This document shows positions 16,336 through 24,612 of a stretch of DNA of 64,000 nucleotides, piece after piece; the stretch's first letter is position 1; every line of letters begins with the position of its first letter. A program made the position numbers and the translations under genes. The stretch is from DASXVX01 sp036504075 (GTDB lineage Bacteria > Bacillota > Sulfobacillia > Symbiobacteriales > Symbiobacteriaceae): contig DASXVX010000056.1 in NCBI GenBank assembly GCA_036504075.1, positions 1-64,000 on the forward strand, read 5' to 3'. Under the pieces are notes generated by a model, which was given only the letters and a program-made list of their open reading frames with translations, ran no database searches and was not told where the DNA came from.

Positions 16336-17469
16336 ATGGACTGTGGGATTTTGCCGCACCCGCTGGCGTATGGGAATCCGGCGGATGCAGGCATGGATGG
16401 AGTTCAGTTGGAAACGGCCATGAATGTGGTAGCGGCCGAGGTGCAAACCGGGCGGCTGCCGGGGGCTGTGGCGGTGGTCGTCCGGGGTGGCGTGGTCGTC
16501 CTTCACCGGGCGATGGGCTGGGCCCAGGTCAATCCCGAACCGGAGCGGCGCCCGATGGCGCTGGACAGCCTCTTCGATCTTGCTTCCCTGACCAAGGTGA
16601 TGGCGACGCTGCCGTCCGTTTTGTGCCTCCTGGAGCAGGGCGCCTTCCGACTGGACGACCGGGTCCACTTCTTCTTTCCCGAGTTCACCGGGGACGGGAA
16701 GGAGGAGGTGCGCATCCGGCACCTCCTGACGCACACGGCGGGACTTTCGGAGTGGCTGCCCCTCGAACAGGCGGCGGGCACCCGGGCGGAACGAATCGAC
16801 CGCATCCTGCGGGCCCCGCTGAAGGCGGCTCCTGGCAGCCAGGTGATCTACAGTGACCTGGGGTTCATTCTGCTGGGGGAACTGGTGACGAAAGTGAGCG
16901 GCCGGCCGTTGGACCAGTTCGCACAGGAAAGGGTCTTCCAGCCGCTCGGTCTGCCCACGGCCGGTTTCAACCCGCCGGCCGAACTCCGGGCCCGATGCGC
17001 CGCCACCGAGTACCGAGAGTACCTGGGCCGGCACCAGGTGGGCGAAGTCCACGACGAGCGGGCCACCGCTCTGGGTGGGGTCGCCGGCCATGCCGGACTG
17101 TTTGCCACTGCGGCGGAGGTCGCGGCCTACGGCCAGATGTGGCTCCGGGGCGGTGCCGGGGGTCTGTCCCGGGTGCTCTCCCCGGCCACCGTCGCTGCGG
17201 CCACCCAAAACCTGACCGCCGGTCTGGGGGATGGGCGGGGGCTGGGCTGGATGGTCCTTTCGCCCGGCGACGAGTTCATGAGCTGCGGCGATCTCTTTTC
17301 CCCCGGCTCGTTCGGACACACCGGCTTCACCGGCACCTGCCTCTGGGTCGATCCGGTGCGGCAACTGGTGGTGGCGCTCTTGACCAACAACGTACACTTT
17401 GGCCGGTCCGACGTGACCATTCGCCTGCGGCCCCGGTTTCACAACGCCGTCATGGCAGCAGTGCGGTAG
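16336..17469 (+). CDS. Serine hydrolase of the beta-lactamase/transpeptidase (class C) fold
   Basis: A 377-residue protein. Ser-x-x-Lys is in SLTK (about residue 85), the Tyr motif is YSD (about 175), and HTGF stands for the third KTG-like motif; HLLTHTAGL is typical of this family. B. subtilis places a related protein (YbbE) in its muramic-acid operon next to nagZ and namZ. No signal peptide is visible, so it would act in the cytoplasm, perhaps on muropeptides. The ATG at 16336 has GGGAGG 7 bases upstream. First gene of the plus-strand operon. Confidence 0.85.
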   Translation: MDCGILPHPLAYGNPADAGMDGVQLETAMNVVAAEVQTGRLPGAVAVVVRGGVVVLHRAMGWAQVNPEPERRPMALDSLFDLASLTKVMATLPSVLCLLEQGAFRLDDRVHFFFPEFTGDGKEEVRIRHLLTHTAGLSEWLPLEQAAGTRAERIDRILRAPLKAAPGSQVIYSDLGFILLGELVTKVSGRPLDQFAQERVFQPLGLPTAGFNPPAELRARCAATEYREYLGRHQVGEVHDERATALGGVAGHAGLFATAAEVAAYGQMWLRGGAGGLSRVLSPATVAAATQNLTAGLGDGRGLGWMVLSPGDEFMSCGDLFSPGSFGHTGFTGTCLWVDPVRQLVVALLTNNVHFGRSDVTIRLRPRFHNAVMAAVR

Positions 17470-17499
17470 CCGACTGTCGTCAAGAAGAGGAGGAGACCT

Positions 17500-18525
17500 G
17501 TGGCAACCCTGCGCAAACTCTGGCGCAACTACGTCTTTCAGCGGCTGGTCAAGGCAGTCATCGTCATCTTTGCCGTCACGACGCTGACCTTCTTCCTGGT
17601 CCGCCTCATGCCCGGCAACCCACTGGAAGTCTACATCAACGCGCTCCTCAGTCAGGGCGTGCCGCTGGCGGATGCCCAGGCCCAGGCCGCGGCCCTCTAC
17701 CACGTGGACCTGAACAAGCCGGTGATGCTGCAGTACGTCGAATACCTGAGCGGCGTAGTACGCGGGAATTTCGGCACCTCGATCACGGCCGTAGGGACCC
17801 CGGTGAGCAAGCTAGTCCTGCAGTTCCTGCCCTGGACGCTCTTCGTGGTCATGGTCTCCCTGATCATCAGCTTCAGCGTGGGCCTCCTGCTGGGCATGGT
17901 GATGGCCTACAAGCGGGAGACCTGGTTTGACCACCTGCTTTCGGCGTTCGCCTCGGTCATGTCTTCCGTGCCAAACTACCTGGTGGGCATGTTGATCCTG
18001 GTCTACCTGGGGGTGCGCTGGAAGATCGTCGACACGGCCGCCATCCGCGGGTCGCACTCGCCGGATATCCATCCGGGCTTCACCCTGACTTTCTTCCTGG
18101 ATGCCCTTTACCACGCGACGCTACCGATCCTGACCTACGTGCTGACCACCCTCGGCCACTGGATGCTGGTCATGAAGTCCAGCACCCTCTCCACCCTGGG
18201 GGAGGACTACGTCACAGTCGCCCGGGCCCGGGGCCTCACCGACGCCCGGATTACGCTGGCGTATGTGGGCCGCAATGCCGTGCTGCCGCTGTTCACCCAG
18301 CTGGCACTCTCCATCGGTTCGGCGGTGGGCGGTTCGATTCTCATCGAAACGATCTTCACGTACCAGGGCATCGGGTCGCAGTTGAGCCTGGCCATGGTCG
18401 GTCGGGACTACCCGGTCATGCAGGGCGTCTTTATCATCATCACCGCATCGGTGGTCACCGCCAATCTGCTGGCGGACATGCTGTACAGCAGGCTCGACCC
18501 CCGCATCCGGGTACAGGGGAGGTAG
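17500..18525 (+). CDS. Opp/Dpp-type ABC transporter permease 1 (OppB-like)
   Basis: A 341-residue membrane protein with an N-terminal TM helix (FAVTTLTFFLVRLMPGNP), a periplasmic-side loop and about five further helices. The EAA-type cytoplasmic loop is in DYVTVARARGLTDARI. The family N-terminal signature RLMPGNP is intact. The GTG start is preceded by AGAGGAGG. One of two permeases of a peptide-type importer that follows the hydrolase gene by 30 bases. Confidence 0.92.
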   Translation: MATLRKLWRNYVFQRLVKAVIVIFAVTTLTFFLVRLMPGNPLEVYINALLSQGVPLADAQAQAAALYHVDLNKPVMLQYVEYLSGVVRGNFGTSITAVGTPVSKLVLQFLPWTLFVVMVSLIISFSVGLLLGMVMAYKRETWFDHLLSAFASVMSSVPNYLVGMLILVYLGVRWKIVDTAAIRGSHSPDIHPGFTLTFFLDALYHATLPILTYVLTTLGHWMLVMKSSTLSTLGEDYVTVARARGLTDARITLAYVGRNAVLPLFTQLALSIGSAVGGSILIETIFTYQGIGSQLSLAMVGRDYPVMQGVFIIITASVVTANLLADMLYSRLDPRIRVQGR

Positions 18526-18531
18526 TCGGCG

Positions 18532-19407
18532 ATGTCGGCCTTACGCACGGCTGGAAGTGGTCTGCTCCGTTCCCTGAAAATCATGGCGCGCAACAAGGTG
18601 GGCTTTCTCGGCTTTGTCCTCGTGGTGCTCATCGTGCTGATCGCCTATATTGCGCCCCTGTTCGTGCCGCTGGACAAGACGGCCCACGTCGAGCAGATTT
18701 ACGAAGGGCCCTCGGCCTCGCACTTGCTGGGCACCGACTACCAGGGTCGGGACAACATGTCCCAGATCTTGAACGGCGGGAAGGACATCATTTACGTCGC
18801 GGCACTGGCCGCGGCCCTGGGGGTATCGATCGCCGTGGTGCTGGGCTCCCTCTCCGCTCTTCTGGGCGGGGTGGTCAACAATCTGGCGGTGGGCCTGGCG
18901 GAAATGGTGCTGACCATTCCCCACTTTCCCCTTTTGATTGTGCTGGCCGGTTTCATGCGCCTCACCCGCCCCACCTCCCTGGCCCTGATTCTGGGCGCCC
19001 TCTCCTGGGCGGGCCTGATGCTGGCCATTCGCTCGCAGGTGCTATCGCTGAAGGAGCGGGAGTACGTCCAGGCCGCCCGGTGCCTGGGACTGCCCATCCG
19101 ACACCTGCTGTTCCAGGAGATTCTGCCTAACATGATGAGCTATGTCGTCATCTCCTTCGTGCTGGCCATGACTTCGGCCATGTACCAGCAGGTGGGCCTG
19201 ATTTTCCTGGGCATCGTACCCCTGGCCAGCAGCAACTGGGGCGTCATGATCTCCCTGGCCTGGAGCCAGGGCGCCATCTTCAGCAGCGAGAGCTCCTGGT
19301 ATCTGCTGATGCCGATCGCTGTGGTCGCACTCTTACAGTTCTCGCTGGTCTCCATGACCCGCTCCCTCGACGAACTCTTCAATCCGCGCCTGAGAATGGG
19401 GGAGTAG
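18532..19407 (+). CDS. Opp/Dpp-type ABC transporter permease 2 (OppC-like)
   Basis: A 291-residue permease. The OppC N-terminal domain (NKVGFLGFVLVVLIVLIAYIA) is followed by the signature LLGTDYQGRD and the binding-protein-dependent transport fold. The EAA loop is in EREYVQAARCLGLP. It pairs with the upstream permease to form the translocation channel. Six bases separate the genes. Confidence 0.92.
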   Translation: MSALRTAGSGLLRSLKIMARNKVGFLGFVLVVLIVLIAYIAPLFVPLDKTAHVEQIYEGPSASHLLGTDYQGRDNMSQILNGGKDIIYVAALAAALGVSIAVVLGSLSALLGGVVNNLAVGLAEMVLTIPHFPLLIVLAGFMRLTRPTSLALILGALSWAGLMLAIRSQVLSLKEREYVQAARCLGLPIRHLLFQEILPNMMSYVVISFVLAMTSAMYQQVGLIFLGIVPLASSNWGVMISLAWSQGAIFSSESSWYLLMPIAVVALLQFSLVSMTRSLDELFNPRLRMGE

Positions 19408-19410
19408 GCC

Positions 19411-20433
19411 ATGCCGGAGGTTGTCCTTTCGGTAAAGGATTTGCAGTTGGAGTACAAGAGCCGGCGCGGCCCCGTGCGGGCGCTGCGCGGCGTCAGTTTC
19501 GACCTGTACAAAGGGGAGACGCTGGCGCTGATCGGCGAGAGCGGCTGCGGCAAATCCACCCTCGGTTTTTCGCTGATCGGCATGCAGCCCGGCTCCGCCC
19601 GGATTACGGGGGGGTCGGTCACCCTGGTCGACGGCGAGAGCCGGCGGGACCTGCTCGCCATGTCGCCCCAGCAGGTGCGGCGGGTGCGCTGGACCGACCT
19701 GGCCATGGTGCTGCAGGCTGCACTCAACGCGTTCAACCCCGTGCTCCGGATCGAGGAGCACTTTCTGGACACGGCCCGCGCCCACGAACTGACCGACCGG
19801 GCAGAAGTGTTAAAGCGGGCCCGGCGGCTGCTTTCCGCCGTCCAACTGGACCCCGAGCGGGTGCTGCCGTCGTATCCTCATGAACTCTCCGGCGGCATGC
19901 GCCAGCGGGTGCTGCTGGCCCTGGGCCTGCTCCTGCAGCCCCGGATTCTGATCCTGGACGAGCCGACCACCGCACTGGACATTCTGACCCAGCGGACCAT
20001 CATCGAACTGCTGAAGCAACTCAAGGCCGAGTTCGGCTTCACCATGATCTTTATCTCCCACGACCTGAGCCTGGCGGCTGAATTGGCGGACCGAGTCGCC
20101 ACCATGTACGCCGGCCGGATTGTGGAGCTGTCCGACGTCTACCAGGCCTTTGAACGGCCCATTCACCCCTACACGCTGGGCCTGACCAGTGCGGTCCCCA
20201 CCTTGCACGGTGGTCCCCGGAAGCTGACTTCCATCCCCGGCTCGCCGCCCGATCTCGTGGAGCTGGCGCCGGGCTGCAAGTTCGGCGCCCGCTGCCCGCT
20301 GGTCGAGAGCCGCTGTAACGCGACGGAACCGCCGCTGCAAGACGCGGGCGGAGGCCGGCTGGTGGCCTGCTTCCGGTGGGAAAAAGTCGCGGCAAAGCCG
20401 GCGGGAAGGAGCGACGCCCATGAGTCTGATTGA
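19411..20433 (+). CDS. Oligopeptide-type ABC transporter ATPase (OppD-like)
   Basis: A 340-residue ATPase. Walker A GESGCGKST, signature LSGGMRQR, Walker B ILDEPTTALD and the H-loop ISHDLS are all intact. The C-terminal oligopeptide-transporter extension carries the Cys cluster FGARCPLVESRC. It overlaps the next ATPase by 14 bases. Confidence 0.93.
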   Translation: MPEVVLSVKDLQLEYKSRRGPVRALRGVSFDLYKGETLALIGESGCGKSTLGFSLIGMQPGSARITGGSVTLVDGESRRDLLAMSPQQVRRVRWTDLAMVLQAALNAFNPVLRIEEHFLDTARAHELTDRAEVLKRARRLLSAVQLDPERVLPSYPHELSGGMRQRVLLALGLLLQPRILILDEPTTALDILTQRTIIELLKQLKAEFGFTMIFISHDLSLAAELADRVATMYAGRIVELSDVYQAFERPIHPYTLGLTSAVPTLHGGPRKLTSIPGSPPDLVELAPGCKFGARCPLVESRCNATEPPLQDAGGGRLVACFRWEKVAAKPAGRSDAHESD

Positions 20434-21415
20434 ACTGAAGCACGTCAGCCGCAGCTTCCACCAGGGCAAGAACGAGGTCGTCGCCGTCGATGACGTCTCC
20501 TTCGCCCTGGAGTCCAGAGATATCGTCTGCCTGGTGGGCGAGTCCGGCTGCGGCAAGACTACGACCGGCAAGATGGCTGCCGGGCTCCTGGACCCCACCG
20601 GCGGTCAGATCTTGTTTGAAGGCCGGGACATCACGGCGCTGCAAGGGGACGAGTACGCCCGCTTCCGGCGCTCCGTGCAGATCGTGCATCAGGACCCCTT
20701 TGCATCGCTGAACCCGGCGCGCACCATCTACCAGACCCTGAGCGCACCGCTGCTCTTTCACAAGTTCTGTGCCGACGAGCGGTCGGCCATGCGCCGTGCT
20801 GTGGAGCTGCTGGAACTGGTGGACCTGACCCCGGCGGCCGAGATTCTGGACAAGTTCCCGCACCAGCTTTCCGGCGGCCAGCGCCAACGGGTCGCCGTAG
20901 CCCGGGCGCTTACGGTCAACCCCAGCTTTATCGTCGCCGACGAAGCGGTCTCCATGGTGGATGTCTCCATCCGGGCGAGCCTGCTGAACATGCTGACCCG
21001 GCTGAACCAGGAGCTGGGCGTCAGCTTCCTCTTTATTACCCACGACCTGGCCCTGGCCCGGTACTTCGCCTGGGAAGGCCGCATCGGTGTCATGTACCTG
21101 GGCCAAATGGTCGAGCTGGGCCGGACACCCGAAGTGATTGACCGGACCCGGCATCCCTACACCCGGGCCCTGCTTTCGGCCATTCCGGAGGCCAATCCGC
21201 GCCTGACCCGGACCAAGGAGCGGATTCAACTGCGCAGCGACGAGGTGCCCAGCCTGCTGCGCCTGCCGCATGGCTGCTACTTCCACCCGCGCTGCCCGCA
21301 TTTTGAAGCCGGCCGCTGCGACCAGCAGTCACCGGCCCTGCAGGAACTGCAGCCGGGGCACCTGGTGGCCTGCTACCGGGCGGCTGACGAGGCCCCCGGG
21401 GGGGTGACGCCGTGA
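20420..21415 (+). CDS. Oligopeptide-type ABC transporter ATPase (OppF-like)
   Basis: A 331-residue ATPase. Walker A GESGCGKTTTGK and signature LSGGQRQR are normal. Walker B reads VADEAVSMVD rather than the usual CDEPVSALD: the catalytic Glu is kept, but the D-loop region is altered. The C-terminal Cys cluster (CYFHPRCPHFEAGRC) matches OppF proteins. The stop overlaps the next start (GTGA). Confidence 0.92.
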   Translation: MSLIELKHVSRSFHQGKNEVVAVDDVSFALESRDIVCLVGESGCGKTTTGKMAAGLLDPTGGQILFEGRDITALQGDEYARFRRSVQIVHQDPFASLNPARTIYQTLSAPLLFHKFCADERSAMRRAVELLELVDLTPAAEILDKFPHQLSGGQRQRVAVARALTVNPSFIVADEAVSMVDVSIRASLLNMLTRLNQELGVSFLFITHDLALARYFAWEGRIGVMYLGQMVELGRTPEVIDRTRHPYTRALLSAIPEANPRLTRTKERIQLRSDEVPSLLRLPHGCYFHPRCPHFEAGRCDQQSPALQELQPGHLVACYRAADEAPGGVTP

Positions 21416-21594
21416 GTCCCGACATCGGGCGGACCGCCATCCGGATTGCCGCCTTTCCCACGCTATTGGCCGTTCTGCTGCTCTTTCTCCTGGAGCCGGG
21501 TACTGCAGAGTATGCCATTACGGTCATCACACTGCTCCTGGGCGTCCTGTTCATTCTGTTGGTCTGGTATCTGATCCGGCGTCTCTCACAGTAG
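21412..21594 (+). CDS. Small membrane protein inside the ABC operon
   Basis: A 60-residue protein with two predicted helices: about residues 8-28 (AIRIAAFPTLLAVLLLFLL) and 34-55. A basic end, IRRLSQ, follows. The GTG start overlaps the oppF-like stop, so it is translationally coupled. It matches no known Opp subunit. It may be an accessory or stabilising subunit; function unknown. Confidence 0.65.
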   Translation: MSPDIGRTAIRIAAFPTLLAVLLLFLLEPGTAEYAITVITLLLGVLFILLVWYLIRRLSQ

Positions 21595-21645
21595 GAGTCC
21601 CGCGACACCCGTCGCTTACAAAAGGCCTGACATGGAGGGGTTTCG

Positions 21646-23430
21646 TTGCGCAGAAAGATGTTCGGCATCATTGCAATCCTGGTCATGCTGAGTGTGGTTC
21701 TTAGCGCCTGTTCCGGCAGCAAGTCCCAGCCCAACACCGAGACCAAGCCGCAGCCCGCGAAGGAAGCCGTGTTCTACGGCGGCTGGCCCTACACGCTCCC
21801 GCCCAAGTCCAACTTCAACTGGTACAGCAGCAGCAGCCTGGCCATGGGCGGCAGTCCCTACAACGAGATGATGATGAATCCGCTGGCCATGTACTACTGG
21901 GATTCCAACAAGTGGGAGCCCATGCTGGCGACCGAGTGGACGCAGGACGCTGCAACCAGCACCGTCACCGTCAAGCTCCGCAAGGGCGTGAAGTGGTCCG
22001 ACGGCACCGACTTCAAGGCCCAGGACCTCATCAACACCATGATCATCAACAAGGCGGAGGCCTACTCGGTCTGGCGCTACGTGGACAAGCTGTCCGCCAC
22101 CGATGACTACACCCTGGTCTATCACCTGGGCAACCCGTCCACCGTGGCTCTGCGCTACGTCCTGAAGACCCAGCCGCTGGCGACCTCCGTCTTTGGCGAG
22201 TACGCCAAGAAGATTCAGGCGCTCTTTGACGCCGGCAAGGATGCCAAGGCCGACGAGGTCAAGGCCGTGCTCAAGGAGATGGAAGCGGTCCAGCCCAAGG
22301 AGTTCGTCGTCTCCGGCCCTTACAACATCGACGTCAGCAACATCACCGAAGCCCAGATGACGCTGAAGAAGGTGCCGACGGCCTGGCAGGCCGCCACCGT
22401 GAAGTTCGATAAGATCGTTCTCTACAACGGCGAAACCGCCCAGGTCACGCCGCTGATTCTGGACAAGAAGGTCGACTTCGCCACCCACGCCTTCCCGCCC
22501 GCCACCGAAAAGCAGTTCCTGGCCCAGAACATCCGGATCATCCGCTATCCGAACTACAGCGGCCCATCGCTCTTCTTCAACATGGACGTTTATCCGCTGA
22601 ACCGCAAGGAAGTCCGGCAGGCCATCGCTTACGCCATCAACCGGGACGAGAACGGCACCGTGGCGCTCAGCAAGTCTGGCGTCGGCGTCAAGTACATGAC
22701 CGGCTTCAGCGACAACATGGTGAAGCTGTGGATGAGCGACAGCGACGTCAAGAAGCTTAACACCTACGATTACAACCCCGCCAAGGGCGAGGAAGCGCTC
22801 AAGTCCATCGGCTTCACCAAGGGCGCCGACGGCATCTGGGTCGACGACAAGGGCAAGCAGCTCTCCTTCGAAGTCTCCGTGCCCTCCGATTACTCCGACT
22901 GGAGCGCTTCCGCCGAGAACGCCGTCCAGCAGCTGAACAAGTTCGGCATCAAGACGGTCATGCGCGGCGTGCCGTCCAGCCAGCAGCCGGCCGACATCCG
23001 GGCCGGCAAGTTCCAGATCGGCTACCGGTCCTATGGCTCCAGCATCCCGCATCCGTCCTTCGCCTTCACCGCCGACCTGCTCACCTACAACCAGCTCCAG
23101 GTCGCCAACACCAAGGACCAGCCCGGCATCAACTTCCCGCTGAAGCAGAAGTACAGCGGCGGCGAGATCGACTTCAACGACCTGATCACCAAGTCCGGCG
23201 CCGGCATGGACGCGGCCAAGCAGAAGGAGATCATCGGCCAGGTCGCCGTGGCCTTCAACGAACTGCTGCCGATCGTCCCGCTGTTCGAGCGGTACTTCAA
23301 CAGCCCGGCCCTTGAGAATCTCCACGTGTCCGGCTGGCCGCAGGATGGTGACCCGATCCTGAAGAACGGCGGCAGCGACAACTTCGTCACCATCATGGTG
23401 CTGACGGGCAAGCTGAGCCCGGCAAAGTAA
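21646..23430 (+). CDS. ABC transporter substrate-binding lipoprotein (SBP family 5)
   Basis: A 594-residue extracellular solute-binding protein with a lipobox, LSAC, after a hydrophobic signal (FGIIAILVMLSVVLSAC). The SBP_bac_5 body includes LRKGVKWSDGTDFKAQD and RQAIAYAINRDE. It starts with TTG at 21646, five bases after GGAGGGG; the next Met is too far from the Shine-Dalgarno. As part of the murein island it may bind muropeptides or cell-wall sugars-with-peptides; its real ligand is unknown. Confidence 0.9.
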   Translation: MRRKMFGIIAILVMLSVVLSACSGSKSQPNTETKPQPAKEAVFYGGWPYTLPPKSNFNWYSSSSLAMGGSPYNEMMMNPLAMYYWDSNKWEPMLATEWTQDAATSTVTVKLRKGVKWSDGTDFKAQDLINTMIINKAEAYSVWRYVDKLSATDDYTLVYHLGNPSTVALRYVLKTQPLATSVFGEYAKKIQALFDAGKDAKADEVKAVLKEMEAVQPKEFVVSGPYNIDVSNITEAQMTLKKVPTAWQAATVKFDKIVLYNGETAQVTPLILDKKVDFATHAFPPATEKQFLAQNIRIIRYPNYSGPSLFFNMDVYPLNRKEVRQAIAYAINRDENGTVALSKSGVGVKYMTGFSDNMVKLWMSDSDVKKLNTYDYNPAKGEEALKSIGFTKGADGIWVDDKGKQLSFEVSVPSDYSDWSASAENAVQQLNKFGIKTVMRGVPSSQQPADIRAGKFQIGYRSYGSSIPHPSFAFTADLLTYNQLQVANTKDQPGINFPLKQKYSGGEIDFNDLITKSGAGMDAAKQKEIIGQVAVAFNELLPIVPLFERYFNSPALENLHVSGWPQDGDPILKNGGSDNFVTIMVLTGKLSPAK

Positions 23431-23468
23431 CAACGCCCCAGACCCAAGCGTCCCCCCGGGACAAACTG

Positions 23469-23495
23469 AAGCCGACCCCCACAAGGGGTCGGCTT
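23469..23495 (+). terminator. Hairpin after the ABC operon
   Basis: AAGCCGACCCC pairs with GGGGTCGGCTT over a 5-base loop, followed by TCTCC. It is a likely terminator of the plus operon, though the T tract is short. Confidence 0.6.
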
Positions 23496-23514
23496 CTCCG
23501 CGCGCAAACGGGAA

Positions 23515-23542
23515 GGGTCCCGACCGTTTTCGGTCGGGACCC
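23515..23542 (-). terminator. Hairpin facing the 62-residue gene
   Basis: GGGTCCCGACCG pairs with CGGTCGGGACCC. It lies between two convergent genes, just after the minus-strand stop at 23555. No strong T run is present. Confidence 0.5.
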
Positions 23543-23554
23543 GATGGGGTTGGA

Positions 23555-23743
23555 CTACTGAACAGCCCCGGTGGCCGTGTGGCACTGAGCGATACAATGA
23601 TCGACAGCGTTGATCGCCATCTGGACAGCGGTGCGGGCCTGCGGGTCAGGAATCTGGTTCAGCTGGCCGCTGAGCTGGGTCTTCGTCGTTTCGCACTGCT
23701 GCTTGAACTGATCCAGGGTCGCCTTGGGCGATTGCGTGGACAT
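23555..23743 (-). CDS. Small hypothetical protein with Cys/His motif
   Basis: A 62-residue protein of two amphipathic helices joined at a Pro-Asp-Pro turn (QIPDPQAR). The second helix ends in DHCIAQCHTATG, a C-x3-C pair next to two histidines, which could bind metal or form a disulfide. Another cysteine lies at about residue 17. The start is supported by GGAGG ahead of the ATG. No signal or TM segment. Not recognised. Confidence 0.6.
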   Translation of the reverse strand: MSTQSPKATLDQFKQQCETTKTQLSGQLNQIPDPQARTAVQMAINAVDHCIAQCHTATGAVQ

Positions 23744-23837
23744 CGAACGACACCTCCGATGATGGGTTCGGATGCGGGCCGGACCTTATAGTACCCCGGA
23801 AAGCGTCCGGCATTCGTCCTGGCAGTAATTCGCCGCT

Positions 23838-24137
23838 TCAATCGCCGCGGCCCCGGCCGGGGGGGCCACCGCCGCCGGCGGGAGCCCCCTGGCGGGACAG
23901 CGCCTCGTTGACGGTCAGCGGACGACCGCCATAGTCGTAGTTGTTTAGCTCGGCAATCGCCTTCGTGGCGGCCTCCTGCTCGGCCATGTCCACAAAGCCG
24001 AAGCCCCGGGAGCGGCCCGTCTCACGGTCGGTCACAATGCGGGAGTTTTCCACGGCCCCGTACGGCTCAAACAGGGCCTTCAGGTCTTCGGCGGTGGTGC
24101 GCCAGGGCAGGTTCCCAACGTAGATGCTTGCAGTCAT
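23838..24137 (-). CDS. RRM-domain RNA-binding protein
   Basis: A 99-residue single RNA-recognition-motif protein. RNP2 is IYVGNL (residues 5-10) and RNP1 is RGFGFVDM (about 44-51). The tail is rich in Gly, Pro and Arg (APAGGGGPPGRGRGD). Bacterial homologues are stand-alone RNA chaperones. AAGGAGGAGG precedes the ATG. Monocistronic between two small genes. Confidence 0.92.
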   Translation of the reverse strand: MTASIYVGNLPWRTTAEDLKALFEPYGAVENSRIVTDRETGRSRGFGFVDMAEQEAATKAIAELNNYDYGGRPLTVNEALSRQGAPAGGGGPPGRGRGD

Positions 24138-24278
24138 GGTTCCCTTGCCTCCTCCTTCTCGTGTGCGCTACCCCGGGTCGACAGCGCACGCTCCAGACGA
24201 TTGCTATCATTGTGCGCCGCCCTTTCGGATGCCACCCGGTTAAATGTTGGATGGAGCAAGGGGCCGAATTGCCAACGC

Positions 24279-24482
24279 CTACGTCTTCACCGTGACCACG
24301 GCGTGATGCAGCGGAATGTGCTGCTCGCTGCCGGCGCCGTCCAGCAGCGGCACAATCACCAGGACCGTCTGGCCGTTCAGCGTGTAAATGCCCGTAAGCA
24401 TGCCCACGTGCGCCTCGCCGTCCACCCGGACTTTGACTTCGCGGCCGATGCACTGATCGAGCGGCGTATACGGTGCAAACAT
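24279..24482 (-). CDS. Small hypothetical protein, beta-rich
   Basis: A 67-residue protein: a short N-terminal turn (FAPYTPLDQCIG) then alternating hydrophobic strands (REVKVRVDGEAHVGMLTGIY, QTVLVIVPLL) and an Ile-Pro-Leu-His end. The pattern suggests a small Sm- or SH3-like barrel, but no family is named with confidence. AAGGGGG precedes the ATG. It is divergent from the tpl gene. Confidence 0.5.
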   Translation of the reverse strand: MFAPYTPLDQCIGREVKVRVDGEAHVGMLTGIYTLNGQTVLVIVPLLDGAGSEQHIPLHHAVVTVKT

Positions 24483-24547
24483 GAAAAGTCATCCCCCTTA
24501 TCCTTTAACCCTGTCAGACTTCGCTGCTTTATTTTGGTAAAAGCGGC

Positions 24548-24577
24548 TTGTTCGGCTTTTTAGGGACACCCTATACT
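24548..24577 (+). promoter_or_regulatory. Promoter of tyrosine phenol-lyase gene
   Basis: TTGTTC (24548-24553), an 18-base spacer and TATACT (24572-24577), 36 bases upstream of the start codon. Confidence 0.65.
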
Positions 24578-24612
24578 GATTGTAGATAGCAGATCTGCAG
24601 GAGGGAATCCCC

